DNA of 7,166 bases, taken from assembly GCA_007122045.1 (NCBI GenBank), contig SKJM01000247.1, forward strand, positions 1 through 7,166, read 5' to 3'. Origin of the DNA: Planctomycetales bacterium. GTDB taxonomy: Bacteria; Planctomycetota; Planctomycetia; Pirellulales; Thermoguttaceae. Both the position numbers and the translations under genes were made by a program. Below are positions 1-6,169 of this stretch, in pieces; positions within the stretch are counted from its first letter, which is position 1, and the number at the start of each line of letters is the position of its first letter. The notes beneath the pieces were generated by a model, which did no database searches, was not told the DNA's origin, and worked only from the letters and a program-made list of their open reading frames with translations.

Positions 1-1399
1 CCACGTCGTAGACCAGGCGCTTCCAGGTCGGATTTTGGGCCCAGCGCTCGGCGGTCAACTCGAACGATCCCTCCAGGTACGCCCGCTGCCGGGCGCGCAA
101 CTGCTCGGCAACCTCGCGGGAGTAGAACAGCAGGCTGATCTCGAAGTTCAGTTCGAACGAGCGGATGTCCAGGTTGTCCGACCCGATGATCGCGAAGTTG
201 TAATCAATGCTGATCGTCTTGGCGTGGAGCAGGCCCCGGTCGTACAGGTGCAGGTGCACGCCGGCGCCGAGCACGTCGTCGTAATACGCGCGCGAGGCGG
301 CCCCCACGATCCGCTGGTCGGAGCGCCGCGGGACGATCAGGTCGACGCGAACGCCGCGAAGCACCGCCACCTCGAGCGCCTGCATGAGCGGCCGGTCGGG
401 AACGAAGTAGGGGGTCGTGATGATGACGTGCTCCCGGGCCGTGTAGAGGGCGGCCACCACCAGGCGCTGGAAGTTCTTCGTGGCAAAGGTCGGCCCGCTG
501 GGGATGGCTTGCACCGGTACCGCGCCGGTCACTTCCGGAACGGGGAAAATCCCCTCGTCGTCCGGGAACGCACCCGATTCGGCGTGCCAGTCGATCAAGA
601 ACACCGCTTGGAGTTCGAGCACGCTGGGGCCGGTGATCCGGACCATCATGTCGTCCCAGGCCAGGTCCTTGTGGCCGTAGTCGGCCGAAACGATGTTCTG
701 CGAGCCGGCGTATCCCACGCGCCCGTCGATGACGGCGATCTTCCGGTGGTTCCGCAGATCGATCCGCGCCATCCGCCGCCGGAACAACCCGACCGGCAGC
801 GCGGCGTGCACCTCGACGCCGTGGCGGATCAACTCCGGGGCGAGCCGCTTGAGCATGCGGCGCGAGCCCACCGCGTCGACCAGCACGCGGCAGGTCACGC
901 CCCGCTCGGCGGCGCGGCGCAGCGCGTCGGAGACGCGCCGGGCGGTGGCGTCGGCCGCGTAGATGTAGACGAGCAGGTGGACGTGATTGCGGGCCGCGTC
1001 GATATCGGCGATGAGGCGGTCGATCAGCTCGTCGGTGTTGGTAATCAGGGTAACCGCGTTCCCGCCCAGGATCGGCATGTCGCCCAGCCGCTCGGCCAGC
1101 GCGACGGCCACGGAGGCCTCGGGCCCCAGTTCCGGGCGGACTACGTTCGGGTGCCCCTCGAACCGGCTGGCCACCTCGCGGAGGCGGTCCCGGGCGTGTT
1201 CGCGGGCTTCAATTCGCTTCCTCGGCAGCCGGTTCTCGCCCACCAGCCAGTACAGGAACAGCCCGAGCCACGGGATGAAAAAGATCACCAGCAGCCAGGC
1301 CATGGCCGAGGCGGGCTCGCGGCGCCGGGTAACCACCAGGAGCATGACGATTCGGAGCACCCACTCGCTCACGTATAACGCTGCGGAAAATGTGAGCAT
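1..1399 (-). CDS. cls: Cardiolipin synthase, phospholipase D superfamily (3' end cut by window edge)
   Basis: Bacterial cardiolipin synthases join two phosphatidylglycerol molecules into cardiolipin and glycerol at the cytoplasmic membrane. My reverse-strand translation gives 466 residues before the window ends. Residues about 8-52 form two hydrophobic segments with an intervening REPASAMAW stretch and a PWLGLFLYWLVGE end, the usual N-terminal membrane anchor of this family. Two HKD catalytic motifs are intact: HRKIAVID (H218, K220, D225) and HAKTISID (H392, K394, D399). Their spacing of 174 residues is close to that in E. coli ClsA. The conserved TTPYFVPD stretch lies between them. Family members are about 480 residues, so only a short C-terminal tail is missing. 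The ATG at 1399 is preceded in frame by a TGA 12 bases upstream and by GAGGGG at 1408-1413, eight bases from the start. The beta-CASP gene ends 136 bases upstream on the same strand, so cotranscription is possible. The family call is very secure; which Cls paralogue it is cannot be told. Confidence 0.96.
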   Translation of the reverse strand, partial: MLTFSAALYVSEWVLRIVMLLVVTRRREPASAMAWLLVIFFIPWLGLFLYWLVGENRLPRKRIEAREHARDRLREVASRFEGHPNVVRPELGPEASVAVALAERLGDMPILGGNAVTLITNTDELIDRLIADIDAARNHVHLLVYIYAADATARRVSDALRRAAERGVTCRVLVDAVGSRRMLKRLAPELIRHGVEVHAALPVGLFRRRMARIDLRNHRKIAVIDGRVGYAGSQNIVSADYGHKDLAWDDMMVRITGPSVLELQAVFLIDWHAESGAFPDDEGIFPVPEVTGAVPVQAIPSGPTFATKNFQRLVVAALYTAREHVIITTPYFVPDRPLMQALEVAVLRGVRVDLIVPRRSDQRIVGAASRAYYDDVLGAGVHLHLYDRGLLHAKTISIDYNFAIIGSDNLDIRSFELNFEISLLFYSREVAEQLRARQRAYLEGSFELTAERWAQNPTWKRLVYDV

Positions 1400-1433
1400 G
1401 AGCGGCGCCCCTCAACGACGGTTCCTTCGGATA

Positions 1434-1465
1434 GCTGGCACGGGTTCCTGCAAATGGCTGGCACG
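1434..1465. repeat. Short direct repeat upstream of cls
   Basis: The 9-base word GCTGGCACG occurs at 1434-1442 and again at 1457-1465, 23 bases apart, which is about two helical turns. It lies 35 to 66 bases upstream of the cardiolipin synthase start, where a regulator could bind. Repeats of this length also occur by chance in GC-rich DNA, so no function is claimed. Confidence 0.3.
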
Positions 1466-1535
1466 CTGCTATTCTAGCCGATTCCCGGTGCAAGCGGAAG
1501 TGAGTCGGGCCGAGTCCTGGGGCCTCAAGGCTCCC

Positions 1536-2930
1536 CTAGAGCTGAACCGTCTGCCCGTATTTCGGGAGGAACGCCTCGAAGCCGAGCTGCTCCCTCACCA
1601 GGCGCGCGAACGCCTCCCCGGCCTCGGGGTCGCCGTGCGTGAGGAACAGCTTCTTGGGCGGGGCCTTCAACGCCCGCAGCCACCGCAGCAGGCCCTCGCG
1701 GTCGGCGTGCCCGGAGGTGCCTTGAAGCTGCACGATCTCGGCGCGCACCAGCCGCATGCGGCCGTGGATGCGAACCTCCCCGCGCCCCTCGAGAATCTGC
1801 CGGCCGAGCGTGCCGCGGGCCTGATAGCCGGTGAGCAGGACGGTCGATTCGGGCTGCCCGATCCACCGAGCCAGGTGGTGCTTGATGCGCCCGTGCGTGC
1901 ACATGCCCGACCCGGCCATGATGACGGCCGGGCCGTCCCAGTCGTTCAGCCGCTTCGACTCCTCGACCGAATGGACGATGGAAAGTCCCCGGAACCCGAA
2001 GGGCGATTCGCCGGATAGGATCAACTTCCAGGCGCCGACGTCGAAAAAGTCGCGGTGCGCGGCGAATACCCGCGTGACATCCGCCGCCATGGGGCTGTCG
2101 AGAAAGACGGGTACGGCGGGTAGCTTGCCAGCTGCCCGCAGCCGGCTCAGGTGATACACGATGTCCTGTGCGCGCTCAATGGCGAAGACCGGCACGAGCA
2201 CTTTCCCGCCACGCTCGACGGTCCGAGTGACGACCTGCTCGATTTGGCCTTCGACCGCGCCGTTGTTCACGTGGTCGCGGTCGCCGTAGGTGGTTTCCAG
2301 CACGACGTAATCGGCCGAGGCGAAGGTGGTGGGGTCGCGCACAATAGGCCGGTTCCACTGGCCGACGTCGCCCGAGAAGATGACGACGCCCCGCCGGCCG
2401 TCCCCGTAGCGCAGTGCGATCATCGCGGACCCGAGGATGTGCCCGGCGTCGTGAAACGTGGCCGAGAGCCCGCCGGCCAGGCGAATCGGCTGGGCGTAAG
2501 GGACCGGTTCGAGCCGTTGGAGGGTGCGCTCGACGTCGTCCATGGTGAACAGGGGCACCTCGGGATGCTTCCCCCGCCGCCCTTCCTTACGGTGGCGCTT
2601 GCGTTTGAAGGCGGCATCTTCCGCTTGAATCTCGGCCGAGTCGCGCAGGAGCAGATCGACCAGGTCGGCCGAGGGCGCGGTGCAGTAGATCGGTCCGCGA
2701 AAGCCCTCCCGCACCAGCCGCGGCAGCCGCCCGCTGTGATCCAGGTGGGCGTGGGTGAGCAGCACGGCGTCGAGCTGCCTGGGCGGGCCGGGGGCGGGCT
2801 CCCAGTTGCGGTCGAGGTAGGCCCGCTCCTGGTACATGCCACAATCGACCAGGATCCGAACGCCGCCGGCCTCGACCCGGTAGCACGAACCGGTCACCTG
2901 CCTCACCGCGCCTAGGAACTGCAACTGCAT
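1536..2930 (-). CDS. Beta-CASP metallo-beta-lactamase-fold RNA-processing nuclease (YSH1/CPSF-like)
   Basis: This 464-residue protein has the metallo-beta-lactamase fold with the beta-CASP insertion of CPSF73-like and TTHA0252-like ribonucleases, which use two zinc ions to cut RNA. All signature motifs are visible: HAHLDH (H60, H62, D64, H65), H164 in HDAGHILGS, D188 in SGDVG, the acidic motif A at E212 in ETTYGDRDH, motif B H408 in SGHADREG, and motif C H432 in LTHGDPEA. SGMCTHGRIKHHL (341-353) is also typical of the family. A basic stretch at about 109-121 (KRKRHRKEGRRGK) is an insertion common in bacterial members and may touch RNA. The protein has no KH domain and no obvious RNase J C-terminal domain. 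Length is normal for the stand-alone bacterial class. The ATG at 2930 has GAGGT at 2938-2942, seven bases away. It probably acts in the cytoplasm; its RNA targets are unknown. Cardiolipin synthase follows 136 bases downstream, with no clear terminator between. Confidence 0.95.
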   Translation of the reverse strand: MQLQFLGAVRQVTGSCYRVEAGGVRILVDCGMYQERAYLDRNWEPAPGPPRQLDAVLLTHAHLDHSGRLPRLVREGFRGPIYCTAPSADLVDLLLRDSAEIQAEDAAFKRKRHRKEGRRGKHPEVPLFTMDDVERTLQRLEPVPYAQPIRLAGGLSATFHDAGHILGSAMIALRYGDGRRGVVIFSGDVGQWNRPIVRDPTTFASADYVVLETTYGDRDHVNNGAVEGQIEQVVTRTVERGGKVLVPVFAIERAQDIVYHLSRLRAAGKLPAVPVFLDSPMAADVTRVFAAHRDFFDVGAWKLILSGESPFGFRGLSIVHSVEESKRLNDWDGPAVIMAGSGMCTHGRIKHHLARWIGQPESTVLLTGYQARGTLGRQILEGRGEVRIHGRMRLVRAEIVQLQGTSGHADREGLLRWLRALKAPPKKLFLTHGDPEAGEAFARLVREQLGFEAFLPKYGQTVQL

Positions 2931-3000
2931 GGAAGGGACCTCAAGGCGCCGGAGGCGGGACTGAATGGGAGAGGAATGCTCCTGCCCGGACTATTCCCCT

Positions 3001-3058
3001 GTGAACGGTTACGCCGTTTCCACATGCATGTTATCGGCACGAACCGCAGTTCGTCGCC
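3001..3058. repeat. Cluster of three inverted repeats upstream of the beta-CASP gene
   Basis: Three symmetric elements sit side by side in the gap between the nitroreductase and beta-CASP genes. At 3001-3023, GTGAACGG pairs with CCGTT..CAC around a 5-base loop, with a two-base bulge. At 3022-3031 is the perfect 10-base palindrome ACATGCATGT. At 3036-3058, GGC-ACGAAC and GTTCGT-GCC flank a four-base loop, with one bulged base. None is followed on the minus strand by a T-run, so they do not look like terminators. They lie about 70 to 130 bases upstream of the beta-CASP start, where operators or structured leader RNA would be expected. No clear promoter hexamers could be assigned here. Confidence 0.5.
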
Positions 3059-3082
3059 AACAAAGGCCGCCGGCAGGGCGGC
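3059..3082 (-). terminator. Candidate intrinsic terminator of the nitroreductase gene
   Basis: On the minus strand a GCCGCC / GGCGGC stem with a 5-base loop (3066-3082) is followed directly by CTTTGTT (3059-3065). It begins 38 bases after the nitroreductase stop codon, a normal position. The stem is pure GC, but the T-tract is short and interrupted, so efficiency is uncertain. Confidence 0.45.
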
Positions 3083-3120
3083 GCGTGCCCGGCACGTTCG
3101 CTGGATCGGCCGGACGGCGA

Positions 3121-3693
3121 TCATGCATCGTCCGCCGGCCGGCTGCCGTGGTAGCCGTTCCACGACGCGATTTGTTCCAGCGGTTTGCGTTTCTTGGGCC
3201 GGTCCGGCGCGTCGGCGGGGTAGCCCAGGGTGAGCACCAGCATGGGCCGGCTCCGCCGGGGGATGTCCAGGAGCGAACGGATGCCGCGTTCGTCGAACCA
3301 GCCGAGAATGCAGGTCCCCAGCCCCTCCTCGGCCGCCTGGAGGCAGAAGTGTTCGGCGGCGATGCCGATGTCGATCAGCGGAAACGACTTGCCCTTCACG
3401 GCGGAACCGAGCCGGGAGGTGAGGTTGGCCGGCTCCAGGACCAACACCACGTGCACCGGCGCCTGCCGGGTGAAGTAGTTCATCGGCACAATGCCCCCCG
3501 AGGTGCGCGAAGCGACGCGGTCCTTCAGTTCCGGATCATCCACCACGATGAACCGCCACGGCTGCGCGTTGCAGGCCGACGGCGCGAGCCGGGCGGCCTC
3601 CAGGCAGCGCAGGATCTTCTCCTGCTCGACCGGCCGGTCGGAATAAGCCCGCACGCTCCGCCGCCGCGCCGCCAGTTCAAGGAATCCACTCAT
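3121..3693 (-). CDS. Nitroreductase-family FMN-dependent oxidoreductase
   Basis: This 190-residue protein belongs to the nitroreductase family. These are usually homodimeric FMN flavoproteins that use NAD(P)H to reduce nitro compounds, quinones, enones or other unidentified substrates in the cytoplasm. The N-terminal RRRSVRAYSDRPV (10-22) provides the conserved arginine and serine that hold the FMN phosphate. APSACNAQPWRFIVV (37-51) is the second FMN-binding element. DIGIAAEHFCLQAAEEGLGTC (108-128) is the hallmark helix and glycine turn. LTLGYP (154-159) and KRKPLEQI (168-175) close the fold. The protein is at the short end of the family, and the physiological substrate cannot be told. The ATG at 3693 lacks a clear Shine-Dalgarno site. 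An in-frame TGA lies ten codons upstream and is the stop codon of the preceding 69-codon ORF. The gene may therefore be translationally linked to that ORF. A candidate terminator follows at 3059-3082. Confidence 0.94.
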   Translation of the reverse strand: MSGFLELAARRRSVRAYSDRPVEQEKILRCLEAARLAPSACNAQPWRFIVVDDPELKDRVASRTSGGIVPMNYFTRQAPVHVVLVLEPANLTSRLGSAVKGKSFPLIDIGIAAEHFCLQAAEEGLGTCILGWFDERGIRSLLDIPRRSRPMLVLTLGYPADAPDRPKKRKPLEQIASWNGYHGSRPADDA

Positions 3694-3720
3694 CGTTCGT
3701 CGGCCATTGGGGTTTGTCGG

Positions 3721-3930
3721 TCATTGCAGTTCGTTGAACACCAGCACCTTCGAGGCCCCGGGCGGCGCGATCTGCGAGAAGAGGTAATAGCCAATTTGGT
3801 TGGGATCGGAATTGATCGGCCACTTCACGTTCTTCGCGGCGTGTGAGCAGATTTGGGTTTTGTTCGCGGCGCTGCCGGTCCAGTACGAGCCGGAGGTCCA
3901 ACTGCGCGTCTCGTGGTTCCGCTCGGGCAC
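3721..3930 (-). CDS. Small ORF of unknown function (possible gene remnant)
   Basis: I do not recognise this 69-codon ORF. It starts at a GTG ten bases after the stop of the PEP-CTERM gene and ends 27 bases before the nitroreductase ATG, in the same frame as the nitroreductase. Its third codon positions are about 84 percent G or C, while second positions are much less GC-rich, a pattern typical of real coding sequence in GC-rich genomes. The residue make-up is balanced, with aromatic and hydrophobic residues, as in SGSYWTGS and QIGYYLFSQIAPPG, and it ends VLVFNELQ. It lacks the arginine- and proline-heavy look of shadow frames. It has no signal peptide, membrane segment or metal-binding motif, and there is no ATG in the frame and no convincing ribosome binding site. 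It may be a short genuine gene, or the 3' remnant of a longer gene whose front was replaced. Confidence 0.42.
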   Translation of the reverse strand: MPERNHETRSWTSGSYWTGSAANKTQICSHAAKNVKWPINSDPNQIGYYLFSQIAPPGASKVLVFNELQ

Positions 3931-3940
3931 GTGGTCGAAT

Positions 3941-5980
3941 CTATCTGCGCCGCCGCACCAGCAGGCCGCACGCCAGGGCCGAAAGCAGCAGCAGCCACGT
4001 GCCCGGCTCGGGCACGACGGTCAGGTACACCGAATTGCCGTAGCCTACCTCGAATCGCTTCCCGCCGTCAAGAAACCCGGCGCCGGAAAGGACCGTGACG
4101 TCGGGGTTGAACAGCCCGGCGATGTCGCCTTCACCCTGGAGGATGGTCCACGACGCGCCTAACTCGGGCCGGAAGCCGAGGTTCACGCGGATGGTGGCGT
4201 CGCCGGGACTGAGCAGGCCGCCGTCCATCTGCACCATGTCGGCCAGGCCGACATCGCCGATATCGATATCGAAGAAAGCGTCTTGGCTGAAGGTAAGGTC
4301 TCCGTCCAGGTTGAGCGTGCCCACGCTCATGCCCGGCGCAAGGACGGCGCCCGCTCCCGCCACATGCACGTTGCCGTCGATTGTGCCCTTGCCGCCGAGG
4401 GTCTGCCCGTCGGCGACGTGGAACGTCTCATCGGCCAGGCCGGTTACGCGGAGCGTGGCGCCCAGGTCGACCCGCACCAGCGGACTGGCGGCAATGTTGT
4501 TGTTCGAAGCGTGGCTCAGGGCCAGCGTGCCGGTGCTGACCAGCGTGGTGCCGGTATAGGTGTTGTTGCCGGAAAGGGTGAGCCTGCTGCCGCCCGCCTT
4601 CACGAGGTTCAAGGCGTGGTCTCCGTTGGTAATCTGCCCGCTGAAGGTCTGATTGCTGTTCTGCGTGATGGTCAACGTCGACGCGGCGTTTCCGGTGTTG
4701 GTAACCACGTGGTTGCCTGTGCCTACGCTCTCCAACGTTCCGATGGTCTGGTTGAAGCCGGCCAAATCGAACGTGGCGTTCAGCGCGCCGGTACCCAGGG
4801 GAAGCCAGGTTCCGGCGGGCAGGCTGTCGTGGGCCCCGAGTTCCAGCGTGCCGCTGAAAATGCGCGTCCCGCCGGTGTAGGTGTTCTGGCCGCTGAAGAT
4901 GGTCTTCCCCTGCTCGTTCCGTATGGTCACGGAGTCCCGGGTCCCGTCCTGGATCGGCCCGGAGATTTCCAGTATGCTGCCCGCGTTGACGGCACCGACT
5001 CGGGTTCCGGTCGTTCCCCCGGGGCCGTCGAGGATCACCGGCCCCTCCCAGACATTATGGCCGTCCAGGGAACGCAGGGCTCCGCTGTAACCCGATCCGC
5101 CATCGCCGCCGATCCTGATCGCCTCGCCCGTAACGGTAATGCCGCCGGAAAGCTCCAGCCGGGCGCCGGTCGAGACTCTCGCGCCGACGCCGGTACTGCC
5201 CAGGGCGTCGCTCCGGGTGACGCGCAATGCGCCGCCTTCGACGGACACCCCAAGCGGCCCGTCCAGCGGTCCGATCGTACCTTCGAGCGTCCAGGTGCCC
5301 GAATCCTGCTTGACGACGTTCCAACCGGTCGTGATGTCGCCGCTGAGCACGCCGTCGCCGCCGCCTGACAGGAACACGCTGTTGTTCGTTCCTCGCACAT
5401 TGCCGGAAACGGTGAAGGCGCCGCCGTCGGAGTGAAATCTTGCGACGCCGGCTTTGATGACGTCGCCGCTGAGCGTGAGCGCGCCGGCTCCGGTGTTGGT
5501 GATCGTACCGCTGACGGTCATGTCGCCGCCAACCAGAATGTCGCCCGAGCCGGCGAACGTGCGGTTTGCGGTGGCCGGCAAAATCAAGTCGAGATTGATC
5601 GTCTGGAGGTTCGCGCTGTGGTTGGTGATTGCCGTCGCCGTGCCCGACCAGGCCAGCGTAATGCTGTTCCCATCCAGCGTGAAGGGGCCGGCCGTGGATT
5701 CGAAGGTGATCTGTGGAAAGCTGCTGTCGGGGGAGAAGTCATTAATGGGGTTCAGGTGGTCCGTTCCGTCGAAGAACAGAAATGTACTGCTTCCCGGCGA
5801 TGGGGCGGTCCCGCCCCAATTGTCCGGCGTGGTCCAGTTGTCATTTGCCCCGGCGCCGGTCCAAGTGAAGTCAGCACCGAAAGCGGTCGGAAGAAAGCCG
5901 GCAAGGCAAACTGCCGCCAGGATGGCTGCCGGGGCGAACCATGCTGCGGCGAAACCGGAAGCAAGAAGCAGCGAACGCAT
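3941..5980 (-). CDS. Secreted PEP-CTERM protein with autotransporter-associated beta-strand repeats
   Basis: This 679-residue protein is almost certainly exported and handled by an exosortase. Residues 1-35 form a long signal peptide with a hydrophobic core and a likely cut after AFG. The mature part opens with TWTGAGANDNWTTPDNWGG (39-57), a common beginning of such proteins. The body is rich in G, T, S, N and short hydrophobic strands, as in a beta-helix. Two clear passenger-type repeats are visible at about 359-382 (FSGQNTYTGGTRIFSGTLELG) and 466-488 (SGNNTYTGTTLVSTGTL). GGKGTIDGNV and LAPGMSVGTLNLDGDL (529-562) are also characteristic. The C terminus is VPEPGT (656-661), a transmembrane stretch, and four arginines (676-679): a textbook PEP-CTERM signal. 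There is no beta-barrel, so this is not a classical type V autotransporter. The only cysteines, C25 and C671, lie in the two processing segments. It is probably a surface or extracellular-matrix protein. It has its own promoter and a strong ribosome binding site. Confidence 0.93.
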   Translation of the reverse strand: MRSLLLASGFAAAWFAPAAILAAVCLAGFLPTAFGADFTWTGAGANDNWTTPDNWGGTAPSPGSSTFLFFDGTDHLNPINDFSPDSSFPQITFESTAGPFTLDGNSITLAWSGTATAITNHSANLQTINLDLILPATANRTFAGSGDILVGGDMTVSGTITNTGAGALTLSGDVIKAGVARFHSDGGAFTVSGNVRGTNNSVFLSGGGDGVLSGDITTGWNVVKQDSGTWTLEGTIGPLDGPLGVSVEGGALRVTRSDALGSTGVGARVSTGARLELSGGITVTGEAIRIGGDGGSGYSGALRSLDGHNVWEGPVILDGPGGTTGTRVGAVNAGSILEISGPIQDGTRDSVTIRNEQGKTIFSGQNTYTGGTRIFSGTLELGAHDSLPAGTWLPLGTGALNATFDLAGFNQTIGTLESVGTGNHVVTNTGNAASTLTITQNSNQTFSGQITNGDHALNLVKAGGSRLTLSGNNTYTGTTLVSTGTLALSHASNNNIAASPLVRVDLGATLRVTGLADETFHVADGQTLGGKGTIDGNVHVAGAGAVLAPGMSVGTLNLDGDLTFSQDAFFDIDIGDVGLADMVQMDGGLLSPGDATIRVNLGFRPELGASWTILQGEGDIAGLFNPDVTVLSGAGFLDGGKRFEVGYGNSVYLTVVPEPGTWLLLLSALACGLLVRRRR

Positions 5981-5985
5981 GATAG

Positions 5986-5992
5986 CACCTCC
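5986..5992 (-). promoter_or_regulatory. Strong Shine-Dalgarno site of the PEP-CTERM gene
   Basis: The minus strand reads GGAGGTG five bases before the ATG at 5980. It is a near-perfect anti-16S match and fixes the start codon. It is the best ribosome binding site in the window. Confidence 0.85.
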
Positions 5993-6018
5993 AAAACAAG
6001 CCAGATGACGGTTCGGTC

Positions 6019-6026
6019 GGGGGGGG
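6019..6026 (-). repeat. Eight-base homopolymer C-tract in the PEP-CTERM leader
   Basis: The minus strand carries eight consecutive C (eight G on the plus strand) between the promoter and the ribosome binding site. CGGTT (6028-6032) on one side can pair with AACCG (6009-6013) on the other, with the C-run in the loop. A shorter GGGC/GCCC hairpin that uses part of the run is an alternative. The tract is untranslated, so slippage would change leader length and folding rather than reading frame. Confidence 0.6.
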
Positions 6027-6045
6027 CAACCGCCCGAATAATCTG

Positions 6046-6074
6046 ATTATACTCGTTCCGCGAAGCCCTGTCAA
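6046..6074 (-). promoter_or_regulatory. Perfect-consensus sigma-70 promoter of the PEP-CTERM gene
   Basis: On the minus strand TTGACA (6069-6074) is followed by exactly 17 bases and TATAAT (6046-6051), matching both consensus hexamers and the optimal spacer. The bases just upstream of the -35 box are rich in A and T tracts, as in an UP element. Transcription should start near 6039, giving a leader of about 59 bases before the ATG at 5980. The promoter lies just downstream of the inverted repeat that ends the preceding gene. Such an exact match suggests strong, perhaps constitutive, housekeeping-sigma expression unless a repressor acts. Confidence 0.88.
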
Positions 6075-6106
6075 AACTTTCTTGGAAAACGCTTGGCGCA
6101 GCGGCA

Positions 6107-6135
6107 AAGCCTGCGAAAGCATGGTGCGCAGGCTT
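6107..6135 (-). terminator. Perfect 9-bp inverted repeat, candidate terminator of the oxidoreductase gene
   Basis: AAGCCTGCG and CGCAGGCTT form a perfect nine-base-pair stem with an 11-base loop. It begins 34 bases after the oxidoreductase stop codon and lies upstream of the PEP-CTERM promoter. On the minus strand it is followed by only a short T-run (CTTTGCC), so it would be a weak or factor-assisted intrinsic terminator. Its place between two independent genes supports that role. Confidence 0.55.
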
Positions 6136-6169
6136 CCCCTTTTCTGGGTGGAGCATTGGCCCACTTTTA

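Noticed and set aside
35..1378. 447-codon plus-strand open frame
   Set aside because: It lies opposite the cardiolipin synthase gene, whose minus-strand translation has both HKD motifs. The plus-strand product is a histidine-, glycine- and arginine-rich antisense shadow common in GC-rich DNA.
1472..1494. TAGAAT on the minus strand as a -10 box for cls
   Set aside because: The hexamer is good, but at 17 bases upstream there is only TTCCGC, and the TTGCAC nearby is just 11 bases away, so no acceptable -35 pairs with it.
3031..3060. TTGGCG and TAACAT on the minus strand as a promoter for the beta-CASP gene
   Set aside because: The spacing is about 21 bases and both hexamers are poor, so it is not supportable.
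2912..3163. 83-codon minus-strand frame across the gap between nitroreductase and beta-CASP genes
   Set aside because: It overlaps both flanking genes and the inverted-repeat cluster, has no motif, and has a composition typical of non-coding frames.
2151..3846. Long plus-strand frames at 2151-2915 and 2965-3846
   Set aside because: They are antisense to the beta-CASP and nitroreductase genes, which have complete family motifs on the minus strand.
3677..3901. 74-codon minus-strand frame overlapping the small ORF
   Set aside because: It is arginine-rich, overlaps the nitroreductase start, and lacks the third-position GC bias that the neighbouring frame (3721-3930) shows.
4283..5368. 361-codon plus-strand open frame
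   Set aside because: It is antisense to the PEP-CTERM gene, has no recognisable motif, and has the biased composition of a shadow frame.
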